This document shows positions 1 to 7,188 of a stretch of DNA of 7,497 bases, in pieces. The translations under genes and the position numbers were made by a program. The stretch is from Bacilli bacterium. GTDB lineage: Bacteria > Bacillota_I > Bacilli_A > RF39 > UBA660. Under the pieces are notes generated by a model that was not told where the DNA came from, made no database searches, and was given only the letters and a program-made list of their open reading frames with translations. Position 1 is the first letter of the stretch; each line of letters starts with the position of its first letter. The DNA lies in NCBI GenBank assembly GCA_028684435.1, contig JAQUFX010000042.1, positions 1-7,497 on the forward strand, given 5' to 3'.

Positions 1-28
1 CATTTTCATATAATTTAAAAAACAAAAA

Positions 29-57
29 TTTACTATTTAAGTTAATTATGTTATAAT
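29..57 (+). promoter_or_regulatory. Predicted sigma-A promoter of the YfhO-LtaS gene
   Basis: An extended -10 element, TGTTATAAT, lies at 49-57 (TATAAT at 52-57). A TTTACT box at 29-34 is a reasonable -35 match, and the spacer is exactly 17 nt. Transcription would start near 64, giving a leader of about 19 nt. The leader carries the GAGG ribosome site at 71-74, 8 nt before the ATG at 83. In an AT-rich genome chance TATAAT matches are common. The TG extension, spacing and -35 box together make this one credible. Confidence 0.7.
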
Positions 58-82
58 TTAATAGCTTTTTGAGGAACATATT

Positions 83-3000
83 ATGAAAAAAATCAATAAA
101 ACAGATTATATATATATAAGTTTATTAATTATATTTATTACCGGTTTTGTTTTATATTTAAGATATAAAGGTTTTTTATTTGGATCAAATATGGACTGGA
201 TAAGCCAACATGTATCTATACCAGAATATTTTAGATTATTATTTTATGAAACTAAAGAATTTATTCCCCAATTTAATATGAACTTGGGTTTAGGTCAAAA
301 TATATTTAATTTTACCTATTATGGCTTATTAAGTCCTTATATTTTAATTTCATATTTATTACCCTTTATTAAAATGATTGATTATATTCAAGTTATAACT
401 TTATTAAGTGTTATAGCAAGTGTTATTTTAATGTATAGATGGATATATAATAAATATGATTCTAAAGTTGCTTTGCTTTCAACAATTATCTTTATGTTAT
501 CTGGTCCTCTACTATTTCATGCTCATCGACATATTATGTTTGTTAATTATCTCCCCTTTTTAATAGGTGCGCTTATTTTAATTGATATGTATTTTATTAA
601 AAAGAAAAGAATATTATTTATCTTAAGTATTTTTTTACTTATTATGAGTAGCTTTTATTTTAGTTTTCCAAGTATTATTGTAATTGGAATATATACTATC
701 TATAAAATATTACAAGATAAAAAGAAATTAAATATTAAAAGTTTTAAACCACTAGGTAAAATAATCTTTTATGTTATTATTGGAATATTACTTTCAAGTA
801 TAATAACTATCCCAACAATATATGCTTTATATATTGGAAGAAGTGAAACATCTGTATCTATAAATTTACTTAATTTGTTTCTTCCTGAACTAAACTATAA
901 ATCAACCTTTTATTATTCTTATTCTCTAGGGCTTACCTTTATTTATATGGTTTCTTTAATTTATTCATTTATTAATAAAAAAAGAGAAAATATATTTTTA
1001 AGTATTATTTTATTTTTATGTATGCTTATTCCAGGAATAAGTTATACTCTTAACTGCTTTATGTATATTGATGGTAAATGTTTTATTCCATTCTTACCAC
1101 TTGCAATTATAATGATTAGTTATTTTTTAAACAGTCTATTTAAGAATACAATAAATTTAAAAAAATTATTATATTATTTAATACCTGTCATAGTTATTAT
1201 GTTATATAGTGCTATTAATTATAACCTAGCACCTTTATTAATTACTGATATTACTTTAATAATATTATTTTTAATCATTATTAATAAAACTAAAAAAAGT
1301 GAACTAATATTTATACCTATTATTTTAATTAGTTTAGTTTCATTCATAAAATTAAATTTAACTGATAATTATGTAACAATAGAAGATAGTAAATTAATAA
1401 ATGATAACTCCTATCAAGAATTATTTAATTATATTAATAAAGATGAAATGTACCGAACCTCAATAGATTCATCATTATTAAATCAAGTAAATAAAGTATA
1501 TAAAACTAATCAATATTCATCAAGTATTTATTCTTCTTCTTCAAATCAAAATTATTTAAAATTTGTAAGAGATAATTTTCTAAATGAAATAATTAATAAA
1601 GACTATGCAACTATAACTCAGTCATCAAATGTATTATTTAATATCTATAATGGATCTAAATACTTAATAACTAATAAAGAACCTTTAATTGGATATAAAG
1701 CAATTGCTAAAGAAAAAAATCTAATATTATATGAAAATAAAGATGTTCTTCCAATTGGGTATGCTACTTCAAATATTATGAGTTTAAGAGAATTTAATAC
1801 CTTATCATATCCTAATAATGTTGATGCTCTTCTTAATTATATTATTGTAAATAAAAGTTTAGATAATGTTTATAAATCAAATATTAATGCTATTAATCCA
1901 GAAATCACTATAACCAATCATAGTAATTTAAATTATGAATTAAAAGATAATAATCATTTATATATTAATTCTTTAGATAAAGGTAATTTTAACATCTATT
2001 TAAATAAAGAAATTAATAATAAAATATTAATTATCCAATTTAAAATGAATAAAGAAAAAAATGGTAATGTTTGTAGCACCGATATAACTATAAATAATAT
2101 TACTAATTCACTTTCTTGTTCAAACTGGAAATACCATAATAATAATTATAATTTTGAATATGTAATATCTAAAAATATACCATTTAGTAATTTAGATGTA
2201 TATTTTACAAAAGGAGAATATGAGTTAAGTGATTTAAAACTTTATACAATAGATTATTATCAACTTAAAAATATTAATAATAATATATCTCCATTTAATA
2301 TTGATAAAGATAAAATCACTTCCAATTCTATTTATGGTTCTGTTAATGTTAAAGAAGATGGCTATTTTAAATTAACAATTCCTCATGAAACAAAAGGTTT
2401 TAAAGCATATGTAGATGGTGAAAGAGTATCTCGCATAAAAGTAGATAATGCTTTTATAGGCTTCGAAATTGAAAAAGGATACCATACAGTTGAGATAATT
2501 TATAAAGCCCCTTTTTATAAAAATGGTATCATCGCATCTATAATAGGTCTTATATTATTTATTTGTGTAATATTTTATAAAAAATTAGAAAAGAAAATAA
2601 ATATAATTTATGAAAAAAACTTAAATTTATTAAAAAACATACATAAAAGGATATCTATATTCTTAATAAATAATCGAGGTTATACCTACTTATTCTTTTC
2701 AATGTTAATTCTTGATCTAGCCCTTAGAATATTTTATTTTAATTCAATTAATTTTTATGGTTGGTATCGATTAATACCTAATTTATTTACAATATTATGG
2801 ATTACATTTATATTATTACTAACTTATAATTTAAAAGCCAAATTAGGAAAAAAAATATATTTAATTTCTTATATTTTATCTTTAATATTATTTTTAGTTC
2901 ATGCCATTTATTATTCATATTTTAATATCTATTTTGATTGGAGTGTCATAACTTTAGCTGGAGAAGGAACTGCTTATCTTAATTCTGTTTTATTAAATAT

Positions 3001-4498
3001 TAAGTTATGGGTTATATTAACAACTATCATTAGTATTTATTTAACAATAAAAGGATTTAAATTAATTAATCATAATCATAAGCTTGAACCTTTTAAAATT
3101 GTTAGTATTTTATTAATATTTATTACTTGTTATTCAATTTTACCATTTTTATTAGGAAATGTAAGAGACAGTATCGAGTGGGATGATTGGCGCAATCCAA
3201 GAAGCATTTATAAATCCTTTAATGATAACAATAAAAGCATGATGATTTCAGGAATGTATCAATATAATATCAGAAATTTTTATGTTAATTTTATTAGAGA
3301 TTCCGAAAAGTTAAATAAAGAAGAAACTAATTTATTAAAAGAAAATTTTAAAGAAAAAAAACTTGGAAATATTAATAATTATACTGGTATATTTAAAGAT
3401 AAAAATATAATACTAGTCCAACTAGAAAGTATAGATGATTTCTTAGTTACAAAAAAAGTTATGCCTACTACATATAAAATGATGAAAAATTCTATTAATT
3501 TTACTAATCATTATTCATTTACTTCTGGTGGAGGTTCAACCTTTAATTCAGAATTTATGATTAATACGGGATATTCATCGGCTTATAATTACAATCAAAA
3601 TGCTTACTCTTTTAGCAGAAATAATTATGATTATTCACTTCCAAATTTATTAAGAAAATCAGGATATAAATCTAATGCGTTTCATATGAATACAGGAGAA
3701 TATTACTCTCGAGGCGTTAATTATAAAAGTTTCGGTTTTGATAGTTATTATGGTTTAAAAGACATTTCCAAATATAATAATAATACCGACTATTGGCTTG
3801 ATCGAGAATTAATATTAAATGATGAATTTAATAAATTAATATTTAATAGTGAAGGTTTATCTATGTCATTTATTATTACATATTCAGCTCATATGCCATA
3901 TAAAACAACAAGAGGTACATGTAGTATGCTAACAGAAGAACAAGGTTTAACTGAATATGAATGTTTAAAATTACAAGCTAAAGAAACTGATTATTTTATG
4001 TCATTATTACTTGAACATTTAGAAAAAAATAATATGTTAGATAATACTGTTATCGTGGCATTTACAGATCATTATCTATATACTTTAGAAGATAAATCAT
4101 TACTTGATGAACATAAAGTTACTGATAATAATTTAATAAATAAAACCCCATTTTTCATCTGGAGTAATGGAGATTATAGAAAAACAGTAAGAAAAACTAA
4201 TTCTCAGCTTGATATACTACCTACCATTTTAAATTTATTTGGAGTAGAATATTACTCTAATTATTATATCGGTAATGATATTTTAGATCCTTCTTACCAA
4301 GAACTAGTATTTTTTCCAGATGGAAGTTGGTATGACGGTAAAAGTTATATTGCCAACGGTGAATATCAATTTGGTAAAAAAATTAATATTAATAAATTAA
4401 ACGAAAATAATGTCAATGTCAAAAGAAAAATGACCTTAAATGATGCCGTTATGAAATCAAATTATCTTAATAATTTATCGAAAAGAGATGTAAATTGA
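83..4498 (+). CDS. YfhO-type GT-C glycosyltransferase fused to LtaS-type lipoteichoic acid synthase-like domain
   Basis: This is a 1471-residue polytopic membrane protein made of two modules normally encoded separately. Residues 1-837 look like the YfhO family (GT-C fold). There is a helix at about 10-28, then a first outer loop with Asp38 and the GLGQN stretch near 69-73. About a dozen more helices run to 423, followed by a large extracellular beta-rich region (about 424-814) and a closing helix at 815-835. A basic, probably cytoplasmic linker (836-866) leads to an LtaS-like module: about five helices between 869 and 1025, then an extracellular sulfatase-fold domain (about 1090-1465). Recognisable active-site residues are Glu1115 (QLES), nucleophile Thr1153 (GGGSTFNSE), Arg1210, His1270 (SAHMPY) and Asp1329-His1330 (TDH). 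Their spacing matches Staphylococcus aureus LtaS (E255, T300, R356, H416, D475, H476) within one residue. Tyr1208 replaces the LtaS Trp354. YfhO is linked to lipoteichoic acid glycosylation in Bacillus, and LtaS polymerises glycerol-phosphate from phosphatidylglycerol. The start follows GAGG at good spacing. The fold assignments are strong. The substrate and the coupling of the two activities are inferred. Confidence 0.9.
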   Translation: MKKINKTDYIYISLLIIFITGFVLYLRYKGFLFGSNMDWISQHVSIPEYFRLLFYETKEFIPQFNMNLGLGQNIFNFTYYGLLSPYILISYLLPFIKMIDYIQVITLLSVIASVILMYRWIYNKYDSKVALLSTIIFMLSGPLLFHAHRHIMFVNYLPFLIGALILIDMYFIKKKRILFILSIFLLIMSSFYFSFPSIIVIGIYTIYKILQDKKKLNIKSFKPLGKIIFYVIIGILLSSIITIPTIYALYIGRSETSVSINLLNLFLPELNYKSTFYYSYSLGLTFIYMVSLIYSFINKKRENIFLSIILFLCMLIPGISYTLNCFMYIDGKCFIPFLPLAIIMISYFLNSLFKNTINLKKLLYYLIPVIVIMLYSAINYNLAPLLITDITLIILFLIIINKTKKSELIFIPIILISLVSFIKLNLTDNYVTIEDSKLINDNSYQELFNYINKDEMYRTSIDSSLLNQVNKVYKTNQYSSSIYSSSSNQNYLKFVRDNFLNEIINKDYATITQSSNVLFNIYNGSKYLITNKEPLIGYKAIAKEKNLILYENKDVLPIGYATSNIMSLREFNTLSYPNNVDALLNYIIVNKSLDNVYKSNINAINPEITITNHSNLNYELKDNNHLYINSLDKGNFNIYLNKEINNKILIIQFKMNKEKNGNVCSTDITINNITNSLSCSNWKYHNNNYNFEYVISKNIPFSNLDVYFTKGEYELSDLKLYTIDYYQLKNINNNISPFNIDKDKITSNSIYGSVNVKEDGYFKLTIPHETKGFKAYVDGERVSRIKVDNAFIGFEIEKGYHTVEIIYKAPFYKNGIIASIIGLILFICVIFYKKLEKKINIIYEKNLNLLKNIHKRISIFLINNRGYTYLFFSMLILDLALRIFYFNSINFYGWYRLIPNLFTILWITFILLLTYNLKAKLGKKIYLISYILSLILFLVHAIYYSYFNIYFDWSVITLAGEGTAYLNSVLLNIKLWVILTTIISIYLTIKGFKLINHNHKLEPFKIVSILLIFITCYSILPFLLGNVRDSIEWDDWRNPRSIYKSFNDNNKSMMISGMYQYNIRNFYVNFIRDSEKLNKEETNLLKENFKEKKLGNINNYTGIFKDKNIILVQLESIDDFLVTKKVMPTTYKMMKNSINFTNHYSFTSGGGSTFNSEFMINTGYSSAYNYNQNAYSFSRNNYDYSLPNLLRKSGYKSNAFHMNTGEYYSRGVNYKSFGFDSYYGLKDISKYNNNTDYWLDRELILNDEFNKLIFNSEGLSMSFIITYSAHMPYKTTRGTCSMLTEEQGLTEYECLKLQAKETDYFMSLLLEHLEKNNMLDNTVIVAFTDHYLYTLEDKSLLDEHKVTDNNLINKTPFFIWSNGDYRKTVRKTNSQLDILPTILNLFGVEYYSNYYIGNDILDPSYQELVFFPDGSWYDGKSYIANGEYQFGKKININKLNENNVNVKRKMTLNDAVMKSNYLNNLSKRDVN

Positions 4499-4516
4499 TA
4501 TTTTATATCTCTTTTT
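4481..4516 (+). terminator. Intrinsic terminator overlapping the end of the YfhO-LtaS gene
   Basis: The arms 4481-4494 and 4502-4515 form a 14-bp stem (AAAAGAGATGTAAA with TTTATATCTCTTTT, one G-U pair) around a 7-nt loop (4495-4501). A T-rich tract (4512-4520) follows. The TGA stop codon at 4496-4498 sits inside the loop, so the stem is built from the last codons of the gene. The hairpin is AT-rich, as is usual in such genomes. It suggests the downstream LCP gene is transcribed mainly from its own promoter. Confidence 0.7.
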
Positions 4517-4521
4517 ATTTC

Positions 4522-4550
4522 TTTATTAATAATGTAATTTATTGTATAAT
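4522..4550 (+). promoter_or_regulatory. Predicted promoter of the LCP gene
   Basis: A perfect TATAAT lies at 4545-4550. A weak -35-like TTTATT lies at 4522-4527, with a 17-nt spacer. The predicted transcription start is near 4557, so the leader is only about 13 nt. It contains the AAGGAGG ribosome site (4559-4565), 4 nt before the ATG at 4570. The site lies in the 71-nt gap right after a terminator, which supports separate transcription of this gene. Confidence 0.6.
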
Positions 4551-4569
4551 TTATAAATAAGGAGGGGCT

Positions 4570-6426
4570 ATGAAAAACTTAAAGAAAAAATTACAAAAAA
4601 CCAATAAATACTTTCGTTTTTATTTTTATACTATCTTAATAATATTTTTAGTAAGTATCATTTTAATTTCCCAAGGTCTACTTCTTTTAAATGGTATTGA
4701 ATCATTTATTCGTTATGTATTAATATTTACCCTTACAGTCATACTAACTCTCTATATAATTGGTAATTTTGTTTTTTTAATATTAAAAAAACATATTTGG
4801 ATAATAATAATGGGTATTATAGCATTAATTTTTAGTGTTATAAATTGTTTAGGTTTTTATTATATCAATAAAACTTATCGTTTTATTGATAATATTAATA
4901 AAGATGTCATAACTTATACCACTAATTTAGTTGCCTTATCTAATACTAAAAAAATAAACACCGTCGGAATGATATCTAATGAAGAAGATATAGAAGGTTA
5001 TGTACTTCCTAAAGAATATATTGAAAATAATAATAAAAAATATAAAATAAAATTCTATAAAGATTATATTAGTTTAATTAATGATTTGTATAATAATAAT
5101 ATTGACGGTTTATTTATTACTAGTAACTATGTAATTGTATATAATAATGAATTTAACACTATTAAAGATGATACAAAAGTAATAGATAGTTATAGTAAAG
5201 AAATGAAAAATCAAGATCTTGTTGAAGGAACGAACAAATCAGTAACCGAACCATTTACGGCTTTACTAATAGGAGTTGACTCTAAATATAATGGTTTAGC
5301 TCAAAATGCAGCTTTTAATGGTGATGCCTTAATGCTAGTAAGTTTTAATCCTAAAACATTAAGTGCTGTTATGTTTAGTATTCCGAGAGATACTCATGTA
5401 CCAATTGCTTGTAATAATAACAATGAAAACAAAATTAACTCAGCAGCTGGATATGGTACAAAATGTATGATTGATACCATTGAAAACTTAACCAAAATTG
5501 ATATTGATTATTACGTAAAAATGAATTTTAAAGGCGTTGTTGACTTAGTTAATGCCCTAGGAGGAATCTATGTCGATGTTCCCAAACCAGACTTTAAATC
5601 AGAATATTGCCTAGAAGATAGTAATCGTATTTCACGTAATATTTGTTTAAAAGAAGGACCACAAGTATTAAATGGCGAGCAAGCTCTTGCTCTTTCAAGA
5701 GTTAGAAAAGCTTTTATAATAAGTGATTTTAAAAGAGTTCAAAATCAACAATTAGTATTAAAAGCAATTTTATTTAAAACTAAATCAATTCGCAACATTA
5801 ACGATTTTCATAAAGTACTTAATGCTGTTAGTAAAAATTTAGATACTAATATTCAGACTAAAGAAATGTTAAATTTCTATAATGTTGGAAAGTCGTTATT
5901 ATTCAAAAATAATTTAAATGAAAATGGATTTATAAATATTCAGAAAACCTACTTATCCTGTTACAGTCTTAATATTAATGGTAATAGTACAACTCAGTAT
6001 TATGAACAAAGTTTAAATGAAATAACAAAAGCTATGAAAGTTAATTTAGAATTAGAAAAACCAGAAATTATAAAAACCTTTACATTCTCAGTTAATGAAA
6101 TATACGAAGAAGAAGTTATAGGTAATAAATATTATTATGAAAAAAGAAAAGAAACTTTACCGAATTTCGTGGGTCAAAATTATAATTATTTAAATGAATG
6201 GAATAGTACTAGAAATTTAAATATTATTGTTAAAAAAGAACAAAGTAATATTTGTATTAATAATGAAATTTTAAAACAAAGTGTTAAATCATCAACTTTA
6301 ATATCAAATATTAATTCTTTAACAGTAACAATATGCGAAAATATTATTGAAGAAAAACCAATTAATCCTACTCAACCTAAAATTGAAGAAGAAACAAATG
6401 ATATTATTGAAGACATGCTAGAATAA
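4570..6426 (+). CDS. LytR-CpsA-Psr (LCP) family glycopolymer ligase with accessory domain and C-terminal PASTA-like domain
   Basis: LCP enzymes sit in the membrane and move undecaprenyl-pyrophosphate-linked glycopolymers (teichoic acids, capsules) onto peptidoglycan. This 618-residue protein has a basic N-terminus and three helices (about 16-36, 48-72, 76-98). An extracellular accessory region (about 115-210) follows, with a binding-protein-like look similar to Cps2A-type LCP proteins. The LCP core spans about 229-400. Its conserved residues are Asp237 (IGVDS), Asp252 (NGDAL), Arg273-Asp274 (SIPRDT), KINSAAGYG from 288, Arg377 and Arg379 (SRVRK), Asp386, Arg389 and Gln393. These arginines and aspartates bind the pyrophosphate and metal in the family. 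Cys281/Cys299 and Cys347/Cys359 could form disulfides. Residues 530-590 resemble a PASTA domain: LPNFVGQ at the start, a helix, then a C-terminal strand (LTVTIC). An acidic tail (590-618) ends the protein. AAGGAGG before the ATG fixes the start. Which polymer it ligates cannot be read from sequence. The fused YfhO-LtaS gene next to it points to an envelope role. Confidence 0.92.
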   Translation: MKNLKKKLQKTNKYFRFYFYTILIIFLVSIILISQGLLLLNGIESFIRYVLIFTLTVILTLYIIGNFVFLILKKHIWIIIMGIIALIFSVINCLGFYYINKTYRFIDNINKDVITYTTNLVALSNTKKINTVGMISNEEDIEGYVLPKEYIENNNKKYKIKFYKDYISLINDLYNNNIDGLFITSNYVIVYNNEFNTIKDDTKVIDSYSKEMKNQDLVEGTNKSVTEPFTALLIGVDSKYNGLAQNAAFNGDALMLVSFNPKTLSAVMFSIPRDTHVPIACNNNNENKINSAAGYGTKCMIDTIENLTKIDIDYYVKMNFKGVVDLVNALGGIYVDVPKPDFKSEYCLEDSNRISRNICLKEGPQVLNGEQALALSRVRKAFIISDFKRVQNQQLVLKAILFKTKSIRNINDFHKVLNAVSKNLDTNIQTKEMLNFYNVGKSLLFKNNLNENGFINIQKTYLSCYSLNINGNSTTQYYEQSLNEITKAMKVNLELEKPEIIKTFTFSVNEIYEEEVIGNKYYYEKRKETLPNFVGQNYNYLNEWNSTRNLNIIVKKEQSNICINNEILKQSVKSSTLISNINSLTVTICENIIEEKPINPTQPKIEEETNDIIEDMLE

Positions 6427-6448
6427 AAAACAATCATTGATTGTTTTT
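6426..6448. terminator. Bidirectional terminator between convergent genes
   Basis: AAAAACAAT (6426-6434) and ATTGTTTTT (6440-6448) form a perfect 9-bp stem with a 5-nt loop (CATTG). T-rich sequence follows on the plus strand, and the A run before the stem gives a U tract on the minus strand. It begins at the last base of the LCP stop codon, and its right arm overlaps the TAA stop (6449-6447) of the minus-strand DUF92 gene. One hairpin therefore serves both genes. Confidence 0.8.
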
Positions 6449-7187
6449 ATTTTAAAATAAAATAACTAATTAAAAATACAAATATATTGCTTAACAAATT
6501 AACCATATTATTATCTATAAAAGAATAACCTTTTATTAATTTAGTTTTTTTCATGCAGTGTATTTTATTATTAGTTTTTTTATGACATTTTAAGCATTTA
6601 TATTTTGCTTCAAATAAAGTACCAATTACACTATCAAAAACAGATCCAAGGAAACCCATTACTGATATTATAATGAAATTCATTAAATTAAATTGGGCTA
6701 TTAAATAGATTGAACCCATTACCATGCCACCTACTAATGAAATAAATAAACCTAATAAAGAAACTCCTCCCGATTCACCAATCTTAAGCTTTTTTAAAGT
6801 AAATATATTTATCGGTTTACTTTTCGATAAGGTTCCAATACTACTTGCTAAAGTATCAGATAAACTACCTGCAATTACACAATAATACATAATATAAAAG
6901 ATATTATTACTAGTAAAATAAAATAATACTATACAAATAGATGCTGTTAATACATTACTAATAATTTGCATAATATTTCTTGTTTTATCATCTCTAGTTG
7001 ATTTTATTTTATCAGAAAGAATCGTTAATATAAATACTATAGTAAGAGCTAAGAAAGCAGTATATCCTCCTAGACAACATATTATTATCCCAAGTAACCA
7101 TGATAATATTATACCGCTATTAGTAATTTTGTTTTTATATAAGGCAAATAATGCTAAAATTGATGGAAAAAGAACACTTAAAAACAT
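6447..7187 (-). CDS. DUF92 / VTE6-like integral membrane protein, possible polyprenyl-phosphate kinase
   Basis: This 246-residue, very hydrophobic protein fits the DUF92 (TIGR00297) family. The plant member VTE6 is a phytyl-phosphate kinase that makes phytyl diphosphate from phytyl phosphate. Family landmarks are Arg70 followed by MQIISN, the GSLSDTLASSIG motif with Asp111 (about 107-118), GESGGVSLLG (137-146) and GSVFDSVIGT with Asp185 (181-190). A C-terminal CxxC...HC cluster (Cys198, Cys201, His210, Cys211) comes before an NN-VN motif and the final helix. The cluster may bind metal. About six helices are visible. The length is normal for the family and I see no break. The ATG follows a GGAGG site (7200-7196) inside the end of the upstream gene, with only 1 nt between that gene's stop and this start, so translation is probably coupled. 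The natural lipid in this organism is unknown. A bacterial polyprenol is more plausible than phytol in a non-phototroph, but that is inference. Confidence 0.85.
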   Translation of the reverse strand: MFLSVLFPSILALFALYKNKITNSGIILSWLLGIIICCLGGYTAFLALTIVFILTILSDKIKSTRDDKTRNIMQIISNVLTASICIVLFYFTSNNIFYIMYYCVIAGSLSDTLASSIGTLSKSKPINIFTLKKLKIGESGGVSLLGLFISLVGGMVMGSIYLIAQFNLMNFIIISVMGFLGSVFDSVIGTLFEAKYKCLKCHKKTNNKIHCMKKTKLIKGYSFIDNNMVNLLSNIFVFLISYFILK

Positions 7188-7188
7188 A

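Noticed and set aside
1..3. CAT that could be the ATG of a divergent minus-strand gene
   Set aside because: No minus-strand ribosome site (CCTCC-like on the plus strand) follows in bases 4-20, and nothing of the gene body is visible.
105..120. TATATATATATA microsatellite-like run
   Set aside because: It encodes Tyr-Ile repeats at the start of a membrane helix and is short. In a genome this AT-rich it is expected by chance.
2582..2680. Possible frameshift or assembly join between YfhO and LtaS modules
   Set aside because: The frame is continuous, and the linker is basic and plausible as a cytoplasmic segment. I see no stop, ribosome site or internal promoter strong enough to suggest two genes.
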